A stretch of 64,000 nt of DNA from Pseudomonas moorei (GTDB lineage Bacteria > Pseudomonadota > Gammaproteobacteria > Pseudomonadales > Pseudomonadaceae), in assembly GCF_008801475.1 (NCBI RefSeq), contig NZ_VZPP01000016.1, positions 1 to 64,000 of the forward strand, given 5' to 3'. A program made the position numbers and the translations under genes. The notes under the pieces are model-generated. The model saw only the letters and a program-made list of their open reading frames with translations, made no database searches and was not told the DNA's origin. Every line of letters begins with the position of its first letter. The first letter of the stretch is position 1. Of the stretch, positions 37,284 to 48,172 are shown piece after piece.

Positions 37284-38484
37284 GGGCGTTCACCTGACGC
37301 TCGGCTTCCTGCAGGCGAGCGCGGGCCTTTTCCATCAGTTCGGCGGGAGTATCGGCGCGACGTTCGAGTTTGCTGACGTCGGCCCTGGCATAGGCAAGTT
37401 CGGTCTTCAGTTGCCGAAGCTGGCTGTCGATCGGACGCTTTTCCACGCGAGCCAGGTCAGGCAAGGGTTGTTCACTGAGGGCCTCGGCGGCATGCAAGGC
37501 TTGCTCGGCCTCGCTGAGCGCGCGCTCCAGAGTTTCGATCTGTTCAGTGGGAGCTTGATGGGTCTGAGCTTTCTTGAGTTCGGCGCGGCGCATGGCCAAC
37601 TGGATCTTGGCCCGTTTCAGATCGGCATCTTTTACTGGCGTAACAGCGGGCGCCGGGGCGGGCACAGCCGTATTTTCCAGCTGCATCAAGGCTTGCTCGG
37701 CCGCCTCGAACTGCTGTTGCAGGACGATCAGTTGCGATTGCTGCTCGAAGGTCGGCGGATGGCCGAAGGCCTTGAGCGATTTGTTCAATTGCGCGCGGCT
37801 CATCGCCAGATCGATTTTGGCTTTTTTCAATGCTGCATCGGCAGTGGCGGCCTTCTGGGCGCGCACGCGTTCAAGGGCGGCCTGCACCGGGTCGAGCGTC
37901 GCTACGCTGGGTTGGGCGGCACGTTGCGCCCGGGCCTGGCGTTCGGCGGCCTTCAGTTCTTCTTCACGCTGCAACCGCGCATTGCGCTGCTCGAAACGGC
38001 GCCGTGCCCGATTACGTTTGGCTGTGCGGGCGCGTTGTTCTTCAAGGCTGAATGCCAGGCCTCCAACAATCGGCAGCACTGTGGATATCGGCAACGGACG
38101 CATTTCAATGCAATCGACAGGGCAGGGTGCCACGCAGAGGTCGCAACCGGTGCACTCGTCGATGATGACCGTGTGCATCAGTTTGGCCGCGCCGACGATG
38201 GCGTCTACCGGGCAGGCCTGGATGCATTTGGTGCAACCGATGCATTCGGCCTCGCGAATATAGGCGATCTGCGCCGGAGCCGAACCACGGCTGGTGTCCA
38301 GTTCCAGCACCGGTACGTGCAGCAGTTCGGCCAGGGCGTTGATGGTTTCGCTGCCGCCCGGCGGGCACTTGTTGATGGGCTCGCCGTTGGCGATACCTTC
38401 GGCGTAGGGCTTGCATCCGGGATGGCCGCACTTGCCGCATTGAGTCTGTGGCAAGAGGGCATCGATGCTTTGAATCAGACTCAT
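37270..38484 (-). CDS. rnfB: Rnf complex ferredoxin subunit B with long coiled-coil tail
   Basis: 404 aa, about twice E. coli RsxB. A four-Cys cluster domain ([20 protein letters not shown]...NKCPPGG, about 13-45) is followed by two 4Fe-4S ferredoxin motifs ([17 protein letters not shown] and [19 protein letters not shown], about 80-130). The N-terminal membrane helix of RsxB appears missing. From about 145 the chain is a charged Ala/Lys/Glu/Arg coiled coil with three imperfect repeats ([51 protein letters not shown]). Such tails are better known at the C-terminus of RnfC, which is absent here. Confidence 0.88.
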   Translation of the reverse strand: MSLIQSIDALLPQTQCGKCGHPGCKPYAEGIANGEPINKCPPGGSETINALAELLHVPVLELDTSRGSAPAQIAYIREAECIGCTKCIQACPVDAIVGAAKLMHTVIIDECTGCDLCVAPCPVDCIEMRPLPISTVLPIVGGLAFSLEEQRARTAKRNRARRRFEQRNARLQREEELKAAERQARAQRAAQPSVATLDPVQAALERVRAQKAATADAALKKAKIDLAMSRAQLNKSLKAFGHPPTFEQQSQLIVLQQQFEAAEQALMQLENTAVPAPAPAVTPVKDADLKRAKIQLAMRRAELKKAQTHQAPTEQIETLERALSEAEQALHAAEALSEQPLPDLARVEKRPIDSQLRQLKTELAYARADVSKLERRADTPAELMEKARARLQEAERQVNAHAAP

Positions 38485-39050
38485 GTTTTGATCAGTCCGC
38501 TGAATCCGAGAAAGGCCACCGCGATCAGGCCGGCGCTGATCAGATCGATCGGCAAGCCGCGGAAGGGCAGGGGGATATCATTATTGAGTGTGCGTTGGCG
38601 CAGGTCTTGAAACAGGCTCAGCACCAGCCAGAAGCCCAGCCCGGCACCCAGGCTCATGGCCGTGGCGTGAAAGAATCCATGGTCATCCTCGACGTTGATC
38701 AGCGCTACGCCAAGCACGCCCGCATTGCCCAGCAGCAACAGCCAGAGACCATCGAAGGAAAGTGTCGGGAGCATCCGCCCCAGCAATTTCAGCAACGGAG
38801 TGATCAACAACACGCTCAATGGCAGAAACACAAACAGACGCAGTGACGCCATGTCCAGCGGCACCAGCAACCAGTGGTAGAGCGCGTAGCCGAGTATGCC
38901 GGCGATCAGCATCAAGCAGGTGGTCGCGATGCCGAGTGCATGGACCTGCTGACGCTCGCTGCCCAACAGCGGATCGACGCCCAGCGGCGAGTGCAACACG
39001 AGGTTGTTGATCAAGGCTGCACTGACAAGTGTAAGGAGCGTTTCGGTCAT
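38481..39050 (-). CDS. rnfA: Rnf electron transport complex subunit A
   Basis: 189-residue inner-membrane protein with about six hydrophobic segments. [23 protein letters not shown] near the start and [16 protein letters not shown] with [21 protein letters not shown] are RnfA/RsxA family blocks. First gene of the operon; its stop overlaps the rnfB start (ATGA). It is divergent in sequence from E. coli RsxA, like the other subunits here. Confidence 0.88.
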   Translation of the reverse strand: MTETLLTLVSAALINNLVLHSPLGVDPLLGSERQQVHALGIATTCLMLIAGILGYALYHWLLVPLDMASLRLFVFLPLSVLLITPLLKLLGRMLPTLSFDGLWLLLLGNAGVLGVALINVEDDHGFFHATAMSLGAGLGFWLVLSLFQDLRQRTLNNDIPLPFRGLPIDLISAGLIAVAFLGFSGLIKT

Positions 39051-39138
39051 GATCGTGCCGGCAAGAACGGGGGCTTTTTAACAAAAGCGGTCTAAAAAGC
39101 TTAGGCATTATCCGGCAAGGGCGGAGGGTGGGCCAGAC

Positions 39139-39179
39139 ATGAAAATCCCACAGTCGCGCCAGGCACGACTGTGGGATCG
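39139..39179 (-). terminator. Terminator after metG
   Basis: Stem ATCCCACAGTCG / CGACTGTGGGAT with a ten-base loop. On the minus strand it is followed by TTTTC. It lies just after the metG stop. Confidence 0.75.
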
Positions 39180-39195
39180 ATTGGCCGCAGTGACC

Positions 39196-41247
39196 TTACT
39201 TGATCCGCTGGCCAGGCTTGGCGCCGCTGTCAGGGCTCAGCAGGTAGATTTCTTCACCGCCGGGACCCGCCGCCATGACCATGCCCTCGGAGATCCCGAA
39301 CTTCATTTTGCGAGGCTTGAGGTTGGCGATCATCATGGTCAGCCGACCATCGAGCTTGGACGGGTCCGGGTAAGCACTCTTGATGCCGGAGAATACGTTG
39401 CGTTGCTCGTCACCGATGTCGAGGGTCAGGCGCAACAGCTTGTCGGCCCCTTCCACGTGTTCGGCCTTGACGATCAGGGCGACGCGCAGGTCGACCGCCG
39501 CAAAGGTATCGAACTCGATTTCCGGTGACAGCGGGTCCTTGGCCAGTTCGCCATTGCCGGCCGGTGCAGCTGCGCCGGTATCGGTCTGACTGGCGGTCAG
39601 GTCTTCTTTCGAAGCATCGGTCATGGCTTGCACTTTGACCGGGTCGATACGGGTCATCAGCGCCTTGAACTCGTTCAGCTGATGGTTGCCGAGCAAGGTC
39701 GCATGGTCGTTCCAGGTCAGCGGGGCGACGTTGAGGAACGCCTCGGCGTCGGCGGCCAGCAGCGGCAGGACCGGCTTGAGGAAGATCACCAGTTGGCGGA
39801 ACAGATTGACGCCCGTGGCGCAGATGGCCTGGACCTCGTCCTGCTTGCCTTCCTGTTTGTTCAGCGACCACGGTGCCTTGTCGGCGATCCAGGCGTTGGC
39901 GCGGTCGGCCAGGCCCATGATCTCGCGCATGGCGCGGGCGAAGTCGCGGGCTTCATAGGCGTCGGCGATGCCTGGCGCGGCGGCCAGGAACGCATCGGTC
40001 AGTTCCGGCGCGGCGTTGGTGTCGACCATCACGCCGGCATTGCCTTTGTGGATGAAGCCGGCGCAACGGCTGGCGATGTTGACGACTTTGCCCACCAGGT
40101 CGGAGTTGACCTTCTGCACAAAGTCTTCGAGGTTCAGGTCGAGGTCATCGACGCCACGGCTCAGCTTGGCCGCGTAGTAGTAGCGCAGGTATTCCGGCGA
40201 CAGGTGGTCCAGATAGGTCCGGGCCTTGATGAAAGTGCCGCGGGACTTGGACATTTTTTGACCGTTGACGGTCAGGTAGCCGTGCACGTTGATGCCGGTC
40301 GGCTTGCGGTAGCCCGCACCCTCAAGCATCGCTGGCCAGAACAGGGCGTGGAAGTTGACGATGTCCTTGCCGATGAAATGATACAGCTCGGCGGTGGAGT
40401 CCTTGCCCCAGAACGCATCGAAGTCCAGCTCCGGCGTGCGGTTGCACAGGTTCTTGAAGCTCGCCATGTAGCCGATCGGTGCGTCCAGCCAGACGTAGAA
40501 GTATTTGCCCGGCTCGTCGGGGATCTCGAAACCGAAGTACGGCGCATCGCGGGAGATGTCCCACTGTTGCAGGCCCGCGTCCAGCCACTCGGCGATCTTG
40601 TTGGCGACGGCGTCTTGCAGGGTGCCGCTGCGGGTCCAGGTTTGCAGCATTTCCTGGAAGTCCGGCAACTTGAAGAAGAAATGCTGGGAATCCTTGAGTA
40701 CCGGGGTGGCACCGGAAATCGCCGACTTCGGATCTTTCAGGTCGGTCGGTGCGTAGGTCGCGCCGCATTTTTCGCAGTTATCGCCGTACTGGTCTTCTGT
40801 GCCGCATTTCGGGCAAGTGCCCTTGATGAAGCGGTCGGCCAGGAACATTTTCTTTTCCGGGTCGAAATACTGGGTGATCGAGCGGGTGGCGATGTGCCCG
40901 GCGTCCCGCAGCTTCAGATAGATCTGGCTCGACAGCTCACGGTTTTCTTCGGCGTGAGTGGAGTGGAAGTTGTCGAAGTCCACCAGGAAATCGGCAAAGT
41001 CGGCGCTATGTTCAGCCTGGACGTTGGCGATCAGTTGTTCCGGGGTGATGCCTTCTTTTTCCGCGCGCAGCATGATCGCCGAACCGTGGGCGTCGTCGGC
41101 GCAGACATAAATGCATTGGTTGCCGCGGTGCTTCTGGAAGCGCACCCACATATCGGTCTGGATATATTCCAGCATATGGCCGAGGTGGATCGAACCATTG
41201 GCATAGGGCAGGGCGCTGGTGACGAGAATCTTGCGTGGCTCGGACAT
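39196..41247 (-). CDS. metG: Methionyl-tRNA synthetase
   Basis: Class I synthetase, 683 aa. The HIGH motif is H21-LGH24 ([10 protein letters not shown]), and KMSKS is in [11 protein letters not shown] (about 335). A zinc knuckle CPKC...CEKC lies at about 146-162. The C-terminal EMAP/Trbp111-type tRNA-binding domain (about 580-683; [26 protein letters not shown]) is fused, as in E. coli. Divergent from apbC, as often in gammaproteobacteria. Confidence 0.97.
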   Translation of the reverse strand: MSEPRKILVTSALPYANGSIHLGHMLEYIQTDMWVRFQKHRGNQCIYVCADDAHGSAIMLRAEKEGITPEQLIANVQAEHSADFADFLVDFDNFHSTHAEENRELSSQIYLKLRDAGHIATRSITQYFDPEKKMFLADRFIKGTCPKCGTEDQYGDNCEKCGATYAPTDLKDPKSAISGATPVLKDSQHFFFKLPDFQEMLQTWTRSGTLQDAVANKIAEWLDAGLQQWDISRDAPYFGFEIPDEPGKYFYVWLDAPIGYMASFKNLCNRTPELDFDAFWGKDSTAELYHFIGKDIVNFHALFWPAMLEGAGYRKPTGINVHGYLTVNGQKMSKSRGTFIKARTYLDHLSPEYLRYYYAAKLSRGVDDLDLNLEDFVQKVNSDLVGKVVNIASRCAGFIHKGNAGVMVDTNAAPELTDAFLAAAPGIADAYEARDFARAMREIMGLADRANAWIADKAPWSLNKQEGKQDEVQAICATGVNLFRQLVIFLKPVLPLLAADAEAFLNVAPLTWNDHATLLGNHQLNEFKALMTRIDPVKVQAMTDASKEDLTASQTDTGAAAPAGNGELAKDPLSPEIEFDTFAAVDLRVALIVKAEHVEGADKLLRLTLDIGDEQRNVFSGIKSAYPDPSKLDGRLTMMIANLKPRKMKFGISEGMVMAAGPGGEEIYLLSPDSGAKPGQRIK

Positions 41248-41349
41248 GGGGCTCGGCTACTTGATGAAACGGAGGTCGGTCACTATAAAGGGCTGGCGCA
41301 GATTTTTCACCCCGTGGCTCGGGGGAGTTGTGTTGCAAATGCGCTTTAT

Positions 41350-41467
41350 GTGGTGAGGGGGCTTGCCCCCGACGGCTGCGAGAAGGCGAATGAGTCAAGT
41401 CTTGAACACGGCGTGGGTTTATTCGGGGCCGCTTCGCGCCCCAACGCGGGCAAGCCCCCGCGCCACA
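41350..41467. repeat. REP pair of the GTGGTGAGGGGGCTTGCCCCC type
   Basis: Arms TGGTGAGGGGGCTTGCCCCC and GGGCAAGCCCCCGCGCCAC, inverted, about 75 bases apart. This is a third palindrome family. Unusually it lies between divergent genes (metG and apbC). Confidence 0.75.
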
Positions 41468-41549
41468 GGCAACTTTCCAGCCTCGCCACAAATCCGTGTC
41501 CGGCGTAGGATACCCGCCTGATTTTCCAGTCTTGTTATCGGAGTTGCCC

Positions 41550-42644
41550 ATGAGCGCCGTCAATCGCGCAGCGGTGGAAGCCGTTCTTCGCCAGTACACC
41601 GACCCTTATCTGAACCAGGACCCGGTCAGCGCCGGATGTGTGCGCAGCATCGATATTGCTGGCGACCGCGTCAGCGTCCAGCTCGAACTGGGCTATGCCG
41701 CCGGCCTGTTCAAAAGTGGCTGGGCGCAAATGTTGCAGATGGCTATCGAAGGCCTGGACGGCGTGACGACTGCGCGTGTCGAGATCACCAGCGTGATTGC
41801 CGCGCACAAGGCCCAGGCTCAGATTCCCGGTCTGGCCAACGTCAAGAACGTGGTCGCCGTGGCGTCCGGCAAGGGGGGCGTGGGCAAATCCACCACTGCT
41901 GCCAACCTGGCATTGGCGCTGGCTCGCGAAGGCGCCAAAGTGGGCATTCTGGATGCGGACATTTACGGTCCAAGCCAGGGCATCATGTTCGGCATCGCCG
42001 AAGGCACCCGGCCGCAGATCAAGGATCAGAAATGGTTCGTGCCGATCCAGTCCCATGGTGTCGAAGTGATGTCCATGGCGTTCCTGACCGACGACAACAC
42101 GCCGATGGTCTGGCGTGGGCCGATGGTCTCCGGCGCCTTGTTGCAACTGGTGACACAGACCGCATGGGGCGATCTGGATTACCTGGTGATCGACATGCCG
42201 CCAGGCACCGGTGACATCCAGCTGACCCTGGCGCAGAAAGTCCCTGTGGCCGGTGCGGTGATCGTTACCACGCCGCAAGACCTGGCCTTGCTCGACGCGC
42301 GCAAGGGCGTGGAAATGTTCCGCAAAGTGAACATTCCGGTGCTCGGCGTGGTAGAAAACATGGCCGTGCACATCTGCTCCAACTGCGGACATGCCGAGCA
42401 TCTGTTCGGTGAGGGCGGTGGTGTGAAGTTGGCCAACCAGTATGGCGTTGAACTGCTGGCTTCATTGCCGCTGGCGATGGCTATCCGTGAACAGGCCGAC
42501 GGTGGCAAGCCAACGGTGATCGCCGAGCCGGACAGCCCGATTGCGCTGGTCTACCAGGAGCTCGCCCGCCATGTCGGCGCGCGCATCGTGTTGCAGGAAG
42601 CTGCGACGCCGGCGATGCCGAACATCACTGTCAGCGACGATTGA
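41550..42644 (+). CDS. apbC: Iron-sulfur cluster carrier ATPase ApbC/Mrp
   Basis: 364 aa. An N-terminal DUF59 (MIP18-like) domain (about 1-90) precedes a ParA/MinD-type P-loop ATPase with deviant Walker A VASGKGGVGKSTTAANLA (about 100). DMPPGTGDIQLTLAQK is the Walker B region. The CxxC pair in HICSNCGHAEHLF binds the transferable Fe-S cluster. ATG 41550 gives the family start; the frame upstream to 41496 is not used. Confidence 0.95.
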   Translation: MSAVNRAAVEAVLRQYTDPYLNQDPVSAGCVRSIDIAGDRVSVQLELGYAAGLFKSGWAQMLQMAIEGLDGVTTARVEITSVIAAHKAQAQIPGLANVKNVVAVASGKGGVGKSTTAANLALALAREGAKVGILDADIYGPSQGIMFGIAEGTRPQIKDQKWFVPIQSHGVEVMSMAFLTDDNTPMVWRGPMVSGALLQLVTQTAWGDLDYLVIDMPPGTGDIQLTLAQKVPVAGAVIVTTPQDLALLDARKGVEMFRKVNIPVLGVVENMAVHICSNCGHAEHLFGEGGGVKLANQYGVELLASLPLAMAIREQADGGKPTVIAEPDSPIALVYQELARHVGARIVLQEAATPAMPNITVSDD

Positions 42645-42652
42645 TGTGCTGT

Positions 42653-42752
42653 CTGTAGGAGCGAGCCTGCTCGCGATGGACGTAAACGATGACGCGTTTT
42701 TTCTGGAAAAACGCATCGCCATCAAGTCCATCGCGAGCAAACTCGCTCCTAC
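42653..42752. repeat. REP pair after apbC
   Basis: Arms TGTAGGAGCGAGCCTGCTCGCG and CGCGAGCAAACTCGCTCCTAC with inner block GATGGACGTAAACGATGACGC. It lies between convergent genes. Confidence 0.85.
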
Positions 42753-42770
42753 CGTTGTTTTGCGTGGGCT

Positions 42771-43529
42771 TTAGATGCGCAACCCGCCATCCATTTCCAG
42801 GATCCGCCCGGTGTAGTAGTCGTTCTCGAAGATGTACACCGCCGAATGGGCGATCTCTTGCGGTTTGCCCATGCGCTTGAGCGGAATTCCAGACGTCATC
42901 TTCTCCAGCGCTTCCGGTTTCATGCCCAGGGTCATTTCGGTTTCGATAAAGCCTGGCGCAATGCCGGCGACACGAATGCCGTAGCGCGCCAGTTCCTTGG
43001 CCCAGGTCACGGTGGCGGCTGCAACACCGGCCTTGGCGGCGGAGTAGTTGGTCTGACCGACGTTGCCTGCACGGGAAATCGAGGAGATATTGATGATCGC
43101 GCCGCTGTTCTTCAGCTCGACCATTTTCGCCGCGACTTCACGGGTGCACAGGAACACACCGGTCAGGTTGACATCGATGACCGCTTGCCATTGGGCCAGG
43201 CTCATCTTGGTCATTTCGCCATCCTTGACCTTGAGCAGCAGGCCGTCACGCAGGATCCCGGCGTTATTGATCAGTCCATGGATCGCGCCGAAGTCTTCGG
43301 CGACCTGGGCCACCATGTGGGTCACTTGTTCTTCGTTGGCGACGTTGCACAGGTAGGCGCGGGCTTCGACACCCTTGGCCTTGCAGGCCGCCACGGCGTC
43401 GTCGAGCTTGTCCTGGTTAAGGTCCACCAGCGCCAGCTTTGCGCCCTTGTCGGCGAAATACTCGGCCATGGAGCGGCCTAAACCCTGGCAACTGCCAGTG
43501 ATAATGATTACTTTGTCAGTGAGTTGCAT
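42771..43529 (-). CDS. SDR-family oxidoreductase (FabG-like)
   Basis: 252 aa Rossmann dehydrogenase. Cofactor motif [16 protein letters not shown] (about 10-25), NNAGI, and catalytic Ser-Tyr-Lys ([23 protein letters not shown], Ser about 145, Tyr about 160). Asp in LALVDLN after the second strand predicts NAD preference. Annotators often call it FabG, but the true fabG lies with fatty-acid genes, so the substrate is unknown. The start ATG 43529 has GGGG about eight bases upstream. Confidence 0.9.
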   Translation of the reverse strand: MQLTDKVIIITGSCQGLGRSMAEYFADKGAKLALVDLNQDKLDDAVAACKAKGVEARAYLCNVANEEQVTHMVAQVAEDFGAIHGLINNAGILRDGLLLKVKDGEMTKMSLAQWQAVIDVNLTGVFLCTREVAAKMVELKNSGAIINISSISRAGNVGQTNYSAAKAGVAAATVTWAKELARYGIRVAGIAPGFIETEMTLGMKPEALEKMTSGIPLKRMGKPQEIAHSAVYIFENDYYTGRILEMDGGLRI

Positions 43530-43693
43530 TCGCATGCCCCGGTAGCAGGTCTGAAGTGGATTCCTTCTAGAGAGCCTCTCGATCTACGCCCGACGTGGCC
43601 TGGCTGCACATGAGAACTGCCCCGATGGCGATCTGGATCTATTGGCGATCGCCTGTCCGCTTTTGTGACAGATTCTATATAAGGAGTCATAAA

Positions 43694-44425
43694 TTGAGCG
43701 TTGAAGCTGCCAAGCATGCACGAGAATTGCTGCTCAAGGAATACCGTGGGGTGCTCTCCACGCACTCCAAAGCGATGCCCGGTTTTCCGTTCGGTTCCGT
43801 GGTTCCTTATTGCTTGGACGAGCAGGGCCGGCCGCTGATCCTCATCAGCCGTATCGCCCAGCACACCCATAACCTGCAAAAAGACTCGAAATGCTCGCTC
43901 TTTGTCGGGGAGCGTGGGGCCGAAGATGTACAAGCGGTCGGCCGTCTGACTTACCTGGCTGAGGCGCAACAGCTTGAGGACGAGGCGGCCATCGAAGCGG
44001 CCGCTGAACGTTACTATCGCTATTTTCCTGAATCGCAGAACTATCATCAGGCCCATGATTTCGATTTCTGGGTGCTCAAGCCCGTGCGCCATCGTTACAT
44101 CGGCGGTTTCGGCGCCATTCACTGGGTCAACGAACTGACCCTGGCCAACCCTTTTGCCGGCAAGGCCGAAGTGGGCATGGTCGAACACATGAATGCCGAT
44201 CACGCCAAGGCCATTGCCCATTACGTCGATTTGAGCGGATTGCCGAAAACCGTAGCGGCACAGATGGTTGGCATCGACAGTGAGGGCATGCATCTGCGCA
44301 TTGGCCAGGGACTCTACTGGCTGGCATTCCCGGCACCGTGTAATACGCCGACACAAGTTCGCGAAGCCTTGGTTTTCCTGGCTCACGCCGAGCATTGGCC
44401 GAAAAATGAAGTAGCCGACGCTTGA
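43694..44425 (+). CDS. HugZ-family pyridoxamine-oxidase-like haem utilisation protein
   Basis: 243 aa. The N-terminal split-barrel FMN-binding-like domain (SVEAAKHARELLLKEYRGVLSTHSKAMPGFPFGSVVPY) and the C-terminal DUF2470 domain (GMVEHMNADHAKAIAHYVD) define the HugZ-type group, linked to haem breakdown or binding. The start is an unusual TTG at 43694, chosen because AAGGAG lies seven bases before it; a longer frame to 43595 has no binding site. No haem-uptake genes are adjacent. Confidence 0.85.
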   Translation: MSVEAAKHARELLLKEYRGVLSTHSKAMPGFPFGSVVPYCLDEQGRPLILISRIAQHTHNLQKDSKCSLFVGERGAEDVQAVGRLTYLAEAQQLEDEAAIEAAAERYYRYFPESQNYHQAHDFDFWVLKPVRHRYIGGFGAIHWVNELTLANPFAGKAEVGMVEHMNADHAKAIAHYVDLSGLPKTVAAQMVGIDSEGMHLRIGQGLYWLAFPAPCNTPTQVREALVFLAHAEHWPKNEVADA

Positions 44426-44491
44426 ATTCACGAAACGGCGACGTCATCTAGGGATTACTGGCAAGGCATTCTTGCGTTGAGGAACCATTTG

Positions 44492-44968
44492 ATGCGCCCT
44501 TTTCTGTTGCTCTTTGTACTGCTCCCGGTTTTGGAGCTGTTCGTTTTCGTCAAGGTGGCCGGGGCGATCGGGTTTTTCCCGGCCCTGCTGCTGATCATTC
44601 TCGGCTCGATGCTCGGCGTGTTCGTGCTGCGGATCGCCGGCCTGGCAACTGCGTTGCGTGCCCGTGAAAGTCTGAATCGAGGCGAACTGCCCGCCCAGAC
44701 CATGCTCGAAGGTTTGATGCTGGCCCTGGCTGGCGGTCTGTTGATCCTGCCCGGCTTCGTCACCGACGTGCTGGGTCTGATCATGCTGCTGCCGCTCTCC
44801 CGTCGGCTGGTGGCCAACAAAATGCGCCAGCGCGCCGAGGAACAAGCGATCCGTCAACGCGCCTTCGCCGATGACCTTCAGTCCCGCGGCGGCCCTGCGC
44901 CACGCGAACCGTTGGGCCGCGAGCCCAACGTGATCGAAGGCGAATTCGAACACCGCGATACCAAGTAA
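44492..44968 (+). CDS. fxsA: FxsA family membrane protein
   Basis: 158 aa. Two to three hydrophobic helices in the first 105 residues (FLLLFVLLPVLELFVFV, AGAIGFFPALLLIILGSMLG, LALAGGLLILPGFVTDVLGLI) followed by a charged tail. FxsA in E. coli suppresses F exclusion of phage T7; its general role is unknown. GAGGAA lies seven bases before ATG 44492. It precedes groES with a terminator between. Confidence 0.92.
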   Translation: MRPFLLLFVLLPVLELFVFVKVAGAIGFFPALLLIILGSMLGVFVLRIAGLATALRARESLNRGELPAQTMLEGLMLALAGGLLILPGFVTDVLGLIMLLPLSRRLVANKMRQRAEEQAIRQRAFADDLQSRGGPAPREPLGREPNVIEGEFEHRDTK

Positions 44969-44980
44969 CGCCCTATATCG

Positions 44981-45010
44981 ACACGGCACCTTCGGGTGCC
45001 GTGTTCGTTT
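44981..45010 (+). terminator. Terminator after fxsA
   Basis: Ten-base stem ACACGGCACC / GGTGCCGTGT closed by a stable TTCG tetraloop, then TCGTTT. Confidence 0.85.
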
Positions 45011-45046
45011 ACGGAGCATCGAGATGAAATTTTTTCGATCGCCGCC

Positions 45047-45072
45047 CTTGTAATAACCTTATGCGCCCTTAT
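45047..45072 (+). promoter_or_regulatory. Sigma-32-like heat-shock promoter of groESL
   Basis: CTTGTA (45047-45052) and CCCTTAT (45066-45072) with a 13-base spacer resemble the RpoH consensus (CTTGAA, CCCCATNT). It lies about 145 bases upstream of groES. No CIRCE inverted repeat was seen, as expected for a gammaproteobacterium. Confidence 0.6.
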
Positions 45073-45216
45073 GTAACGGTCACCGCAAGGTTTCTGGTGA
45101 TAAGCCAGACAGACTTCCGCGGTTCGCTCGACGAACCGCACCCGGCACCGCCGAACTTTGTTAAACCCGCCGGGACCACACCGGCCGATGAAAACCACAA
45201 TTAGGAGAGATCGACA

Positions 45217-45510
45217 ATGAAGCTTCGTCCTCTGCATGACCGCGTCGTCATCCGTCGCAGCGAAGAAGAAAAGAAAACCGCTGGCGGTATCGTCCTGCCA
45301 GGTTCGGCTGCTGAAAAAGCCAACAGCGGCGAAATCCTCGCTGTAGGCACCGGCCGCGTACTGGAAAACGGTGAAGTGCGTGCACTGTCCGTGAAAGTGG
45401 GCGACAAGGTTGTGTTCGGTCCTTACTCCGGCAGCAACACTGTGAAAGTCGATGGCGAAGACCTGCTGGTAATGAGCGAGAACGAAATCCTCGCTGTTGT
45501 CGAAGGCTGA
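45217..45510 (+). CDS. groES: Co-chaperonin GroES
   Basis: 97 aa, seven of which cap the GroEL ring. Begins [14 protein letters not shown]. The mobile loop that contacts GroEL is [24 protein letters not shown] (central part shown by position about 16-34), and the family close is [20 protein letters not shown] precedes the ATG. groEL follows 49 bases on. Confidence 0.98.
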   Translation: MKLRPLHDRVVIRRSEEEKKTAGGIVLPGSAAEKANSGEILAVGTGRVLENGEVRALSVKVGDKVVFGPYSGSNTVKVDGEDLLVMSENEILAVVEG

Positions 45511-45547
45511 TTCCCCGCTCATTTTCCCGCTACTACAAAGTATTTAA

Positions 45548-47203
<1,656 letters not shown>

Positions 47204-47222
47204 GCCAGCCTTACCCCGTACG

Positions 47223-47260
47223 AAAAACCCCGCCTGCGAAAGCAGGCGGGGTTTTTTATT
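47223..47260. terminator. Terminator after groEL
   Basis: Fourteen-base stem AAAACCCCGCCTGC / GCAGGCGGGGTTTT with a GAAA tetraloop and a T-run. Confidence 0.92.
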
Positions 47261-47374
47261 GGCTTCACATTGGCGACTCGGTGTAGCGCGTCACTGTCGT
47301 CGCGGGCAGGGCGCACTGCCACAGGGCAAGCGCAATCCGATGTGGGCGCGCGGTGTGTCCGCGATGGCGTCCGA

Positions 47375-48118
47375 TCAGGATCTGACCGGTGCCGCCTTTG
47401 CCTCGCGTTGCGCCTTCATCGCTGGCCGATAAAGAATGAAGTAATACGACCCCAAACAGATCAGCCAGCAGAAAACTGCCGTCCACACGTTGTGCGAGAA
47501 AAAGTGCGCACCCTGCATCATCCGGCCGATGGAAAACACCGAGCCCAGGGCAAAGGCGAAGGCAAGCGCAGCGCGCGCCATGCGCGGCCGACGGTCGCGC
47601 AATACAAAGAACAGGGCAAACAGTGTGAAGCCGGTTGCCGCATGACCGCCGGGCCAGCAGCGACCCGGTTTATCGGTGTGCGGGCGAGGGCTCAACAATT
47701 CACTGTAGGTCTCGTGCCCGCCGAATTGCTCAAGACTCCACGGGCATTGCACCGCCGTCACCGCTTTCATCGGGGTGACAAAAGAGGTCGCCAAACCCAG
47801 GGACAGCACCAGGCAACCCAGTTCCCGTTTGAGCGGCTTGAGTTTGACCATGAAGAACGAAGCAATGAAACCGAGGATGGCGAACACCGAAAACGCAATG
47901 ACCACTTGCTTGGCGCGGTCGTGCAAGATGTTTTCCAGGAAGTAGCTGTGCTTGCCGATGAACTCACCGGCTACCGGGTCATAGAACAACCTGGCGAGAT
48001 CCATGTCCAGGGACGTCAGTTCCAGCAGGACAAGAATGAGCGCCGTGATGGCGGGAACGCCCAGGCACACCCAGAAATTGAGCGGGCGAGAGGCAGGGCG
48101 GACAACGGTTGATGACAT
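47375..48118 (-). CDS. PAP2-superfamily membrane phosphatase
   Basis: 247 aa, about six hydrophobic segments, start ATG 48118. PAP2 motifs: KAVTAVQCPW (motif 1 region), CWPGGHAATGFTLFALFF (PSGH-like motif 2, here PGGH), and SIGRMMQGAHFFSHNVWTA (motif 3 with catalytic His). Related proteins dephosphorylate lipid A or undecaprenyl pyrophosphate. It lies downstream of the decayed LTA-synthase-type gene and near colRS, suggesting an envelope-lipid role; that is inference. Confidence 0.85.
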   Translation of the reverse strand: MSSTVVRPASRPLNFWVCLGVPAITALILVLLELTSLDMDLARLFYDPVAGEFIGKHSYFLENILHDRAKQVVIAFSVFAILGFIASFFMVKLKPLKRELGCLVLSLGLATSFVTPMKAVTAVQCPWSLEQFGGHETYSELLSPRPHTDKPGRCWPGGHAATGFTLFALFFVLRDRRPRMARAALAFAFALGSVFSIGRMMQGAHFFSHNVWTAVFCWLICLGSYYFILYRPAMKAQREAKAAPVRS

Positions 48119-48136
48119 GATGGATCCTGAACAATT

Positions 48137-48170
48137 GAAAAAGCCCCGATGCATCAGCCCGGGGCCTTTC
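48137..48170 (-). terminator. Terminator between the pseudogene and the PAP2 gene
   Basis: Read on the minus strand: GGCCCCG pairs with CGGGGCTTTTT around an 11-base loop, one bulge. It lies just after the pseudogene's terminal stop. Confidence 0.65.
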
Positions 48171-48172
48171 GG

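Noticed and set aside
39628-41508. Open frame of 626 codons antisense to metG
   Set aside because: Shadow of metG, no domain or initiation signal.
45001-45216. CIRCE element before groES
   Set aside because: No TTAGCACTC-type inverted repeat found; the sigma-32-like promoter fits better.
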